Source of the DNA: a bacterium
Lineage (GTDB): Bacteria > Chloroflexota > Limnocylindria > Limnocylindrales > Limnocylindraceae
DNA: 8,853 bases
Assembly: GCA_009919365.1 (NCBI GenBank)
Contig: RGBZ01000031.1
Coordinates: 1-8,853 of the forward strand
Direction: 5' to 3'
Part shown: piece by piece, positions 1 through 6,560 of the stretch
Layout: each line of letters opens with the position of its first letter
How positions within the stretch are numbered: position 1 is the stretch's first letter
Notes under the pieces: model-generated
Told to the model about the DNA's origin: nothing
Database searches by the model: none
What the model saw: the letters and a program-made list of their open reading frames with translations, nothing else
Made by a program: the position numbers and the translations under genes

Positions 1-462
1 TATCGACAACCGAGCTTCTCAAGCGAGCGGATCGCTACGGAACAAGACCGAGAGACCACATCGGTCATCACCGCACGGTCCGTGGGTGCGCGCGGCGATC
101 TCGCCGCAGAGATCACCGCCGAGGTTGAGGGGATCGGCCGATTCGTCGGCAACGAGCGAATCCTTGGCACAACGGTTGGCTTGCGGGGTCTCGGCATGGC
201 GGCACCGTCGCAGTTCTCGTTTGAAACGACGCGAGAGCGAGGCACACCACTCCTCGCTTGGCGCGGCGACGCCCGAGGGACGGTCACCACTGAGCTCGCC
301 CCCTCGCTCCGGGGGACGACCGTGCGGGCGTACGGCAGCCTCGCCTTGAGCGACGACGCCGGGAGCACGGGCAAGGCAACGCTCAACCGCGAAGGGCTGG
401 TCTCCATCACGGTCACCGACCGCAGCGGAGGGGCCTACACCCTCAACGCGCCGCTCAAATAG
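1..462 (+). CDS. Hypothetical protein, 3' part of a gene
   Basis: The frame is open from the first base of the window to the TAG at 460-462, so this is probably the C-terminal 153 residues of a longer protein. A GTG at 82 could start a 126-residue product, but nothing upstream marks it as a real start because the frame has no stop before it. I do not recognise the family. The second half (from about base 220) is rich in Thr, Ser and Gly with alternating polar and hydrophobic residues, ending in SITVTDRSGGAYTLNAPLK. That suggests beta structure, perhaps the last strands of a beta-barrel or lipocalin-like fold. There is no transmembrane segment. The next gene begins 25 bp downstream on the same strand, so the two may be co-transcribed, but no functional link to the Rieske genes is visible. 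Confidence 0.55.
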   Translation, partial: YRQPSFSSERIATEQDRETTSVITARSVGARGDLAAEITAEVEGIGRFVGNERILGTTVGLRGLGMAAPSQFSFETTRERGTPLLAWRGDARGTVTTELAPSLRGTTVRAYGSLALSDDAGSTGKATLNREGLVSITVTDRSGGAYTLNAPLK

Positions 463-487
463 CCCTGCGGCGTGGCACCATAGCGGC

Positions 488-1780
488 ATGATTGTTGCAA
501 AGCGCCCCGCGCCGCTCGACTCGGCCGCCATTGCCGCCGTGCGCCGACCATTCGATGAGGCGGACATGTTCCCGCCGCAGGTCTTCCACGACCAGGCAAT
601 CTTTGACTGGGAGTCGCGGGAGATCTTCCGCCACGAGTGGCGCTGCGTCGGTCGGGAAGAGGAGACGCCGAACATTGGCTCGTACCGACTCTTGGAGTTC
701 GCCGGCGAGCAGGTGATCATCTCGCGCGGCGAGGACAACAAGCTGCACGCCTTCATCAACGCCTGCCGTCACCGCGGCGCTACGCTCATTGAGGGGCCAG
801 CCGACGGTAAGCCAGACTGCGGCGAGGCGAAGAAGATCGTCTGCCCGTATCACGCCTGGGTCTACGGCCCCGACGGCAAGCTGCTCAAGGCGAAGCACAC
901 CGAGGATTTGAAGCGCTTTGACCCCGGCCAGTACGACCTGGTGCCGCTGCGCTGCGAGACGTGGCAGGGATTTGTCTTCCTCACCCTCGACAAGGAGGCC
1001 GAGCCGCTCCTCACCTACCTCGATGACCTCGTCGACGTGTTTGCGCGCTTTGACTTTGCGCCGCTGCGACTCGCCAAGCGCGAGACCTACGACGTCGCAG
1101 CGAATTGGAAGATCCTCGTTGAGAACTACTCCGAGTGCTACCACTGCCCAGGGGTGCACCCGCAGCTGAACGCGCTCACCCCGTACGACCTTGGTGAAGA
1201 CATTCCAGCGCGCGGCTGGTGGAAGGGCGGCTGGCAGCCGCTCGTCGGCGAGGCGCTCACCATGGGACTCGACAAGGGATCGCACTCGCGCCCGTGGCTG
1301 ACCGGCATGACCGAGACCGATGCGAAGCGCATCCAGTACTTTGCCGTTTGGCCGAACCTGCTCCTCTCACTGCACCCTGACTACCTGATGGTGCACATGA
1401 TCGAGCCACTCGGTCCAGGTCGATCGCGCGTCGTGTGCGACTGGTACCTGCACCCCGACACCATGAAGCTCCCCGACTACGACTTCTCTGACGCGCACGG
1501 CTTCTGGGATATGACGAACCGCCAGGACTGGCACGTGTGCGAGCTGCAGCAGCGCGGCACCGCCTCAAGCATGTTGCCGCCTGGGCGATACACCGAACTC
1601 GAGGCGAGCGTGCAGGCCTTCGACCTGATGGTCGCCGACCGCTACGCCGCCGACGGGAAGCGCACCTCGCGCGGCTGGGCCGCCGGCCTCGCCCCGGGCG
1701 ACATGGAGGGAATCGACTTCAGTGATCGCCAGGCGGCCCGTGCCGCCATCGCCGCGAAACTCGCCGCCGCCGCGGAGTAA
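488..1780 (+). CDS. Rieske [2Fe-2S] non-heme iron oxygenase, alpha subunit (GbcA/CntA/choline-monooxygenase-like)
   Basis: This 430-residue cytoplasmic oxygenase should hydroxylate or N-demethylate a small substrate using O2 and electrons from a separate reductase. The N-terminal Rieske domain carries C93-R-H95 and C119-P-Y-H122, the complete two-Cys, two-His cluster set. The C-terminal catalytic domain has ENYSECYHCPGVHP at 212-225. H219 and H224 are the iron-binding histidines, E216 sits at the inter-subunit electron-bridge position (Glu, as in carnitine monooxygenase CntA), and D347 in NRQDWHVCE is the likely carboxylate ligand. Length fits the family. The NYxECYHC form resembles enzymes acting on quaternary ammonium compounds such as glycine betaine, carnitine and stachydrine, so that is the favoured substrate class, but it is not proven. 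The ATG at 488 has no clear Shine-Dalgarno sequence. The next gene, another Rieske protein, starts 4 bp after the stop. No reductase gene lies in the window. Confidence 0.93.
   Translation: MIVAKRPAPLDSAAIAAVRRPFDEADMFPPQVFHDQAIFDWESREIFRHEWRCVGREEETPNIGSYRLLEFAGEQVIISRGEDNKLHAFINACRHRGATLIEGPADGKPDCGEAKKIVCPYHAWVYGPDGKLLKAKHTEDLKRFDPGQYDLVPLRCETWQGFVFLTLDKEAEPLLTYLDDLVDVFARFDFAPLRLAKRETYDVAANWKILVENYSECYHCPGVHPQLNALTPYDLGEDIPARGWWKGGWQPLVGEALTMGLDKGSHSRPWLTGMTETDAKRIQYFAVWPNLLLSLHPDYLMVHMIEPLGPGRSRVVCDWYLHPDTMKLPDYDFSDAHGFWDMTNRQDWHVCELQQRGTASSMLPPGRYTELEASVQAFDLMVADRYAADGKRTSRGWAAGLAPGDMEGIDFSDRQAARAAIAAKLAAAAE
1774..1777 (+). promoter_or_regulatory. Ribosome binding site (GGAG) for the second Rieske gene
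   Basis: GGAG lies 7 bases before the GTG at 1785 and inside the last codons of the upstream Rieske gene. It favours the GTG at 1785 over the earlier in-frame GTG at 1722. The earlier start would overlap the first gene by 59 bp and add a 21-residue Pro/Arg/Ser-rich extension with no resemblance to Rieske proteins. Confidence 0.6.
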
Positions 1781-1784
1781 CCGC

Positions 1785-2831
1785 GTGACGACTCCAACAC
1801 ACGGCGACCCCCAGGCGGCCCGCTTCCCTATTCCCACAGGTGAGGCACACACCCTCACCGCCGACGAGTACCTCTCGCCCGAGGTCTACGAGCGAGAGCG
1901 CGAGGCGATCTTCAGCCGCACCTGGCAGATCGTGGCGCGCACCGCCGACCTCACGCGACCGGGCGACTTCGTGCCGGCGAACATCCTCGACGAACCGATC
2001 GTCTTGGTGCACGGCCTCGACGGCACGATCTCTGGGTTCCACAACGTCTGCCGCCACCGTGCCGGCCAGGTCGCGCTGAGCAAGGGGAACCGCAAGAGCC
2101 TGCAGTGCCGCTATCACGGCTGGACCTACGGGCTCGACGGTGCACTCAAGAACTGCCCAGAGATGGATCAGACCGAGGGGTTCCGCAAAGAGGACTTCGG
2201 CCTCATCCCCGTGCGCACCGCAGTCTTCGGACCATTCATCTTCGCCAACCTGAGCGCCGATGCGCCACCACTCGAAGAGGTCCTCGGCGCAATCCCGAGC
2301 GAGATTGCAGCCGCTGGATTCCCGATGGACGAGATGCAGCTCGTGGAGCGCCGCGACTACATCGTGGAGTGCAACTGGAAGGTCTACGTCGACAACTACC
2401 TAGAGGGGTATCACATCCCCGACCTGAAGGAGGGTGAGGTACATGGCGTGGATCGCCGCTTCATTCGCAGCGGCGAGGGCGAAGATGACGCCCTCTACTA
2501 CTGGTGCTTCCCGAACATGATGCTGAACCTCTACCCCGATAACCTCTCGCTCAACCTCGTCATCCCACTCGGGCCGAACCGCACCCTCACCATCTTCGAG
2601 TGGTACTTCGCCTCGCCGGGCACCGGCCCAGGGTGGGAGTCAATGCAGCAGGGGATCGCCTTCAGCGACCAGATCCAGCAGGAAGACATCGTGATCTGCG
2701 AGCAGGTCCAGCGGGGCCTGAAGTCGAGCGCCTACACCTCGGGGCGTTTCTCAGCACTCCGCGAGAATGGGGTACATCACTTCCAGTCGCTCGTCCGCGA
2801 GTTCCTCGCCTCCGAGACGACGCCGCGCTGA
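1785..2831 (+). CDS. Rieske [2Fe-2S] oxygenase alpha subunit with an altered iron site
   Basis: This 348-residue protein is translated from a GTG 4 bp after the first Rieske gene, so the two are surely co-transcribed. The Rieske domain is intact (C89-R-H91 and C108-R-Y-H111). The catalytic domain starts normally with DNYLEGYHIP at 203-212, giving H210 and the bridging-position E207, and the carboxylate ligand D301 is present in QQEDIVICE. The second iron ligand is not: five residues after H210, where family members have His, is K215 (HIPDLKEGEVHG). H220 is nearby but wrongly spaced. The stretch from H210 to the conserved FPNMMLNLYPDNLSLN block is about 33 residues, against about 69 in the neighbouring protein, so this loop looks shortened. 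The rest resembles betaine/choline-type Rieske oxygenases. It could be a non-catalytic partner of the first protein, an enzyme with an unusual metal site, or a gene damaged by an in-frame deletion. Confidence 0.88.
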   Translation: MTTPTHGDPQAARFPIPTGEAHTLTADEYLSPEVYEREREAIFSRTWQIVARTADLTRPGDFVPANILDEPIVLVHGLDGTISGFHNVCRHRAGQVALSKGNRKSLQCRYHGWTYGLDGALKNCPEMDQTEGFRKEDFGLIPVRTAVFGPFIFANLSADAPPLEEVLGAIPSEIAAAGFPMDEMQLVERRDYIVECNWKVYVDNYLEGYHIPDLKEGEVHGVDRRFIRSGEGEDDALYYWCFPNMMLNLYPDNLSLNLVIPLGPNRTLTIFEWYFASPGTGPGWESMQQGIAFSDQIQQEDIVICEQVQRGLKSSAYTSGRFSALRENGVHHFQSLVREFLASETTPR

Positions 2832-2837
2832 GCGGCG
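2821..2837. terminator. GC hairpin between convergent genes, possible terminator
   Basis: CGCCGC-GCTGA-GCGGCG is a perfect 6-bp stem with a 5-base loop. It spans the TGA of the second Rieske gene and sits 8 bp from the stop of the oppositely oriented flavoprotein gene. No run of T follows on either strand, so it is not a classical intrinsic terminator. Its position between convergent operons makes a role in 3'-end formation plausible, but a chance GC palindrome is a real alternative. Confidence 0.3.
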
Positions 2838-2844
2838 CTCGGGG

Positions 2845-4005
2845 CTAGGCGAGTCCCATCTCTCCCATCGGGCTTGAGGGTCCCTCGCTGCGATCGTGCA
2901 GCTTGAAGCGTCGGTCTGGTAGTTGCACTGGGTTGTGATTCAGTGCGGCGCGTGCCATCAGCTCCCCCACCATCGGCCCCTGCTTATAGCCGTGCCCTGA
3001 TCCACCGCCGGCGAGCCAGACCGCAGGGTTCTCGGGGTGCCGATCAAGGACGTAGTGGCCGCTCTTGGTGCGTTCGTGCTGGCAGGCGCGCGTCTCCTTG
3101 ATCGGCGCGCTCTTCAGAGCAGGGAAGCGCACCGCACACTCACGCGCACGCGCGATCGAGGTTGGATGCGCCTCGTCGGGCCAGACGCTCGGATCGAAGT
3201 TCCCCGCATCAAACTCTGGGCCAACCTTCACGCCGTGGCCCTGATCGTTTGGGATACCCCAGACGGCAAGTCCCTCGTCGATCCAGGTCGGGATCTCACC
3301 GACGCCCATGTTCGGCGCGTCGAAGTAGATCGCGTCGCGGCGCACCGGAGCAATCGATGCCTCGGCATCAGCACCAACGAGCCGTGGGAAGAGTTCGGGG
3401 AGCCATGGCCCCGCCGCCCACACGGTTGCACCGGCGGCGACTGGTGCGCCGCTCGCGTCGAGCGCGCTGCCATCGGCGGCAGGCGTTGCACGACCGCGCG
3501 TAATCATGCCGCCCTCACGTTCCAACATGCGCGCCGCTGCGCGTACGCCGTTCCCCGCGCGCAAGAGGCCGGCGGTCGGCTCATAGAGAACGGAGGTCAG
3601 ACCTTCAGTGCCGAGTGCGGGCCAGCGGTGCAGTGCCTCTTCTGGGGTGATGCGTTCGCACGGTACGCCTGCCTCGCGCATGCGCTGCTCTGAGTGCGCC
3701 TCCCAGATCCCGTCACCCGACACGAACCAGGCAACACCACTCTCCACAAAGATCTGCTCGCCAGCAGCTTCGCCAAGCTCCTTCCAGGCGACCAGAGCGC
3801 GCTGCGTCCAGCCCATCAGCAGCGCATCCTCGCCATGCGAGTGACGAATGATGCGGCTGTAATCGCCGGAGGTGGTTTTGGGGCCGCCAGGCTCGCGCTC
3901 TTCGATCAGCTGAACGGTTGCGCCAAGTCGACGCGCGTGCAGCGCGGTCCATGTGCCCCAGACACCGCCGCCAACCACCAGCAGGTCGGGTGCGCCGCCC
4001 GCCAT
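2845..4005 (-). CDS. FAD-dependent oxidase, monomeric sarcosine oxidase / N-methyltryptophan oxidase-like (DAO family)
   Basis: This 386-residue flavoprotein probably oxidises the C-N bond of an N-methyl or secondary amino acid, giving an aldehyde or imine plus H2O2. The N-terminal Rossmann motif VVGGGVWGTWTA spans 10-21. Positions 46-59 (SGDYSRIIRHSHGE) match the monomeric sarcosine oxidase segment that holds the flavin and substrate arginines, with one extra residue. C308 in RACQHERT aligns by eye with the cysteine that carries covalent FAD in that family. SGHGYK at 336-341 ends in the lysine that, with R54, binds the substrate carboxylate. K260 (GVKVG) fits the oxygen-activating lysine. 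The family's active-site His near 264 appears absent, so the substrate may not be sarcosine itself. Length matches the 389-residue prototype. It is the last gene of the minus-strand operon, starting 2 bp after the ATPase stop, which links it to the imported solute. Confidence 0.88.
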   Translation of the reverse strand: MAGGAPDLLVVGGGVWGTWTALHARRLGATVQLIEEREPGGPKTTSGDYSRIIRHSHGEDALLMGWTQRALVAWKELGEAAGEQIFVESGVAWFVSGDGIWEAHSEQRMREAGVPCERITPEEALHRWPALGTEGLTSVLYEPTAGLLRAGNGVRAAARMLEREGGMITRGRATPAADGSALDASGAPVAAGATVWAAGPWLPELFPRLVGADAEASIAPVRRDAIYFDAPNMGVGEIPTWIDEGLAVWGIPNDQGHGVKVGPEFDAGNFDPSVWPDEAHPTSIARARECAVRFPALKSAPIKETRACQHERTKSGHYVLDRHPENPAVWLAGGGSGHGYKQGPMVGELMARAALNHNPVQLPDRRFKLHDRSEGPSSPMGEMGLA

Positions 4006-4007
4006 GG

Positions 4008-4871
4008 CTACTTCTTTGCGCCGAGGGTTCGGAAGCGCGAGAGGAACTCCTTAGTGCGTGGATCCTTCGGCGCGTCGATCACCTGCTCTGGTGGTCCAAC
4101 CTCGGCGAACTCGCCCTTATCCATGTAGTAGACGCGGTCGGCCGCCTCATGCGCAAAGTCCATCTCGTGGGTGACCACAATCATGGTGCGACCTTCATGC
4201 GCGAGGTCGGCCATGACCTTGAGCACCTCGCCCACCAACGTTGGGTCGAGCGCCGATGTTGGCTCGTCGAACAGGAGCACCTTCGGTTGCATCGTGAGTG
4301 CGCGCGCAATGGCCACGCGCTGGCGCTGGCCGCCAGATAGTCGCGATGGATACTCGTCGCGCTTCTCCAGCAGACCAACCTTGGCAAGATACTTCTCGGC
4401 GATCGCCTCGGCCTCTTTGCGCGCCATCCCCTTCACGTGGACTGGCGCCTCTACGCAGTTCTCGAGCACGCTGAGGTGCGGGAAAAGATTGAACTCCTGG
4501 AAGACCATTCCAGCGCGCATGCGCACCTCGCGAATGCGCTCCTGCCGCTCCCTCCCCTCCGTGTGGAAAGGGTCAGCACCAACGATCACGCCGTCAATCT
4601 CCACAGTGCCATCAGTCGGATCTTCAAGGAAGTTCAAGCTGCGCAGGAAGGTGCTCTTCCCGGAGCCAGAGCGGCCCAAGATGCAGACGGTCTCGCCTGG
4701 CCACACGGTGATCGAAGCGCCGCGCAGCACATGGTTCTCACCAAACCACTTCGTGACGTTCGTTGCCTTGAGTACCGGCTCGGCGCCAGGCTTCACAAGA
4801 ATCCCTGGCTTCTCAGCAGGGTGGAGCACATGAACGGCAGGAGTCGTTGACAGGTTCTTCATGTCGCTCAT
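4008..4871 (-). CDS. Polar amino-acid-type ABC transporter ATP-binding protein (GlnQ/HisP-like)
   Basis: This 287-residue ATPase would power the importer formed with the adjacent permease and binding protein on the cytoplasmic face of the membrane. All nucleotide-binding elements are present: Walker [10 protein letters not shown] at 66-74, Q-loop Q125 in [10 protein letters not shown], signature LSGGQRQR at 178-185, Walker B VLLFDEP at 198-204 with E203, and H-loop H235. The [12 protein letters not shown] segment is typical of the polar amino acid uptake subfamily. The ABC domain starts only around residue 33. The preceding 30 or so residues are a Pro-rich extension, so GTG codons at residues 15 or 26 are possible starts. 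ATG at 4871 is preferred because it gives the usual 4-bp ATGA overlap with the permease stop, indicating translational coupling. Solute specificity cannot be read from this subunit. Confidence 0.95.
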   Translation of the reverse strand: MSDMKNLSTTPAVHVLHPAEKPGILVKPGAEPVLKATNVTKWFGENHVLRGASITVWPGETVCILGRSGSGKSTFLRSLNFLEDPTDGTVEIDGVIVGADPFHTEGRERQERIREVRMRAGMVFQEFNLFPHLSVLENCVEAPVHVKGMARKEAEAIAEKYLAKVGLLEKRDEYPSRLSGGQRQRVAIARALTMQPKVLLFDEPTSALDPTLVGEVLKVMADLAHEGRTMIVVTHEMDFAHEAADRVYYMDKGEFAEVGPPEQVIDAPKDPRTKEFLSRFRTLGAKK

Positions 4872-5653
4872 CCCTTCACCGCCTTGTTGCGGTCGCCCGC
4901 GGCAAGGCGGGATTCAATACGATTCTGCACCGCGGTAAAGACGATGGTGAGCGTCCAATAAATCATTGCTGCAATGATGAAGGTTTGCAGCGTCTTGAAC
5001 TCCTTCTGGCCAATGTTTCGCGCGCGCCACACAATCTCGTGCAGTGCGACGGTTGAGGCGAGAGCGGAGTCCTTCAACATTGCGACAAAATCGTTGCCGA
5101 TGGCCGGCACGATGATGCGGAACGCCTGTGGCGCGATGATCCGGCGGAAGGCGGTGCCTCCAGACATGCCGAGCGCGGCGGCGGCTTCGCGCTGACCGAG
5201 CGGAACCGCCTGGATGCCGGCGCGGAAGATTTCGGTCATGTAGGCGCCGTAGTTCATGCCGAGGGCGCCAATGGCACAGAAGATTGGATCAAGAATGATG
5301 CCGACCTGTGGTAGTGCCAAGTACCAAACAAGCAGCTGCAAGATGAGCGGCGTACCGCGGAAAAAGCTCACATAGAACGAAGCGAAGGCGTTGACGACGG
5401 CGTTACTGGAGAGACGACCGAGCGCGCCGAGCGCGGCTAGGAGTGTTGCCAGAACGATCGATGCTGAAGAGACGGCGAGGGTGATCCAGATGCCCTCGAT
5501 GATGAATGGGGTAGCTCGCGTCAGGAAGTCAATTTCTACGTTGAGAGAGACGAAGACGAACGCTGCGAGCAGCGCTAGGAGTGCCGCCCAACCAGATCTC
5601 GTTGATCGCAACGATTGCGGATGCGGTGTCGGGGCCCGACTTGTCAAGCGCAA
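4868..5653 (-). CDS. Amino-acid-type ABC transporter permease (HisM/GlnP-like), 5' end abnormal
   Basis: This inner-membrane subunit of the importer has hydrophobic segments around 23-38, 50-78, 88-120 and 222-243 and a clear EAA loop at 156-178 ([11 protein letters not shown], then APQAFRI) that docks on the ATPase. SFFRGTPL and [16 protein letters not shown] are typical of the family. Conserved permease sequence begins at W22 (base 5590). Upstream residues are the binding-protein gene read in another frame and look nothing like a permease. There is no in-frame ATG or GTG before the first membrane helix, only TTG codons at 5653, 5647 and 5611, none with a good Shine-Dalgarno sequence. The given start is the longest open frame; 5611 is equally possible. 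The native start was probably lost in the deletion suspected near 5590-5598, so the product may be truncated or poorly made. It overlaps the binding-protein frame by 125 bp. Confidence 0.85.
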   Translation of the reverse strand: MRLTSRAPTPHPQSLRSTRSGWAALLALLAAFVFVSLNVEIDFLTRATPFIIEGIWITLAVSSASIVLATLLAALGALGRLSSNAVVNAFASFYVSFFRGTPLILQLLVWYLALPQVGIILDPIFCAIGALGMNYGAYMTEIFRAGIQAVPLGQREAAAALGMSGGTAFRRIIAPQAFRIIVPAIGNDFVAMLKDSALASTVALHEIVWRARNIGQKEFKTLQTFIIAAMIYWTLTIVFTAVQNRIESRLAAGDRNKAVKG

Positions 5654-6428
5654 ACGAGATTCGTCCGGCGAAGTTTGCCTCCTCGGAGAGGAACTTCAGC
5701 TTCCCGTCGGAATTCTTGATCGCGTTCTCAATGAACTCACGGCTCTGTGCCATGGCATCCCAGTCATCGGTGCGGCCCGCGAGGTACGCCTCGATGCAGT
5801 TGTAGTCGGTTGGATAGGTCTTCAACACGGCACCCGCTGGCGCCTGATTGAACACATCAACCACGGTGCTGTTGGCGAATCCGCCCTCAATCCACGTGGC
5901 GTGCGTGGTGCTCTCACCGGCACAGATCGTCTTGCCAGCCAGGTCAGCGACCGAGGTGATCGCCGAATCGGTTGGAACGATGAGATACCCCGCCTCATAG
6001 AAGTACGGCTCGAGGAAGTCGACCACCTTGGCACGATCCTCTGTCTGGGTCATCGAACCGATGGAGATGTCCCATCGTCCGCCCCAGTTACCGGCGGTGA
6101 TTGCAGCCCAGTCAGGGGTGACCCACTCAACGGTGACGCCGAGGCGCTTGGCCGTCTCACGAGCGGTGTCTGAGTCGAAGCCCACATACTCGCCGGCTGC
6201 ATTCAGCTCGGAATATGGTGGGTAGGCTGGGTCGGTCGCGATCTTGATGACGCCGGCGGCGCAGATCTTGCCGAGCAGCGTGGTGGTTGGCTCGCCAGCG
6301 GCGATCGCCTTCTCACAGCCCGTGCCTGCTGCAGCGCTGGCGCTTGGACTTGCGGTCGAGCCACCACAGGCTCCGACCACGATTGCGGCACCCGCTAGGA
6401 GCGCCAGGAGTGTCGACTTGATCTTCAT
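5529..6428 (-). CDS. ABC transporter solute-binding lipoprotein, family 3 (amino-acid type), C-terminus apparently lost
   Basis: This is the extracytoplasmic receptor of the importer. Residues 1-21 form a lipoprotein signal peptide ending in the lipobox VGAC (C21), followed by an Ala/Ser/Pro linker to about residue 37. Family-3 signatures follow: IKIATDPAYPPYSE (61-74), YVGFDSDTARETAKRLG (81-97) and MTQTEDRAKVVDFLEPYFYE (126-145). R132 is the usual arginine that binds a ligand carboxylate. The lower-lobe motif normally ending in an ammonium-binding Asp reads DWDAMAQSRE here, without an obvious Asp at that place. Similarity continues to about I278 (AIVAINEI). Family members then have roughly 25-30 more residues with a G-T-L...KW motif. 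Here the frame runs instead into permease DNA read out of frame and stops 21 residues later after an Arg-rich tail. ATG at 6428 has GAGG about 10 bases upstream. It is the first gene of the operon. Confidence 0.87.
   Translation of the reverse strand: MKIKSTLLALLAGAAIVVGACGGSTASPSASAAAGTGCEKAIAAGEPTTTLLGKICAAGVIKIATDPAYPPYSELNAAGEYVGFDSDTARETAKRLGVTVEWVTPDWAAITAGNWGGRWDISIGSMTQTEDRAKVVDFLEPYFYEAGYLIVPTDSAITSVADLAGKTICAGESTTHATWIEGGFANSTVVDVFNQAPAGAVLKTYPTDYNCIEAYLAGRTDDWDAMAQSREFIENAIKNSDGKLKFLSEEANFAGRISFALDKSGPDTASAIVAINEIWLGGTPSAARSVRLRLSQRRN
5588..5600 (-). other. Apparent deletion junction between binding-protein and permease genes
   Basis: On the minus strand, recognisable binding-protein sequence stops at about 5595 and recognisable permease sequence starts at about 5590 in a different frame. 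The expected binding-protein C-terminus, intergenic region, permease ribosome site and permease start are all missing. The breakpoint is placed by eye to within a few codons. It may be a real genomic deletion or a collapse or error in assembly. Confidence 0.6.
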
Positions 6429-6460
6429 CTCGTCTCTACCTCACAAATTCCGGCGGGGCA

Positions 6461-6473
6461 GGCCCAGCGGGCC
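6461..6473. repeat. Small inverted repeat upstream of the importer operon
   Basis: GGCCC-AGC-GGGCC is a perfect 5-bp inverted repeat, 33 bp before the binding-protein ATG. It could be an operator half-site pair or a small leader hairpin for the operon. At this length and GC content, chance is a serious alternative. Confidence 0.25.
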
Positions 6474-6500
6474 ACCTCGGCGCCTTAGGAGCGATGATCC

Positions 6501-6516
6501 CACGCTCCCCAGCGTG
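6501..6516. promoter_or_regulatory. Dyad symmetry in the divergent intergenic region, candidate operator
   Basis: CACGCT-CCCC-AGCGTG is a perfect 6-bp inverted repeat with a 4-base spacer. It lies near the centre of the 132-bp region between the importer operon and the phosphotriesterase gene, and 11 bp upstream of a possible -35 of the latter. This is a natural place for a regulator acting on both directions. No regulator gene lies in the window to match it with, and no second copy was seen. Confidence 0.3.
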
Positions 6517-6527
6517 CTGCCAAGAGG

Positions 6528-6554
6528 TTGCGCGGGCTGCGGAGGACCTAGGAT
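6528..6554 (+). promoter_or_regulatory. Candidate leaderless promoter of the phosphotriesterase-family gene
   Basis: TAGGAT at 6549-6554 fits the TAnnnT -10 consensus and ends exactly 6 bases before the ATG at 6561, which would place the transcription start at or next to the A of the start codon. TTGCGC at 6528-6533 is a weak -35 with a short 15-bp spacer. GGAGGA at 6541-6546 also looks like a ribosome site but is 14 bases from the ATG, too far for normal use. Confidence 0.45.
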
Positions 6555-6560
6555 GCCCCC

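Noticed and set aside
19..759. 246-codon minus-strand frame across the first partial gene and the start of the Rieske gene
   Set aside because: The product is rich in Arg/Ser/Pro with no domain, and it crosses into a well-supported gene on the other strand. The plus-strand frame 1-462 is preferred, though not strongly.
455..1285. 276-codon open frame on the minus strand opposite the first Rieske gene
   Set aside because: It lies wholly antisense to a gene with intact Rieske and iron motifs. Its Val/Leu/Arg/Ala-rich product has no recognisable domain. This is typical shadow coding in GC-rich DNA.
1722..1784. Upstream GTG start adding 21 residues to the second Rieske protein
   Set aside because: The extension is Pro/Arg/Ser-rich shadow sequence of the first Rieske gene. 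A GGAG correctly spaced from the GTG at 1785 supports the later start.
3037..3693. 218-codon plus-strand frame opposite the flavoprotein gene
   Set aside because: It is antisense to a complete DAO-family gene and is low-complexity Arg/Ala-rich sequence with no domain.
5391..6173. 260-codon plus-strand frame opposite the binding-protein and permease genes
   Set aside because: It is antisense to two genes with clear family motifs and the product has no recognisable domain. It cannot explain the odd junction at 5590-5598.
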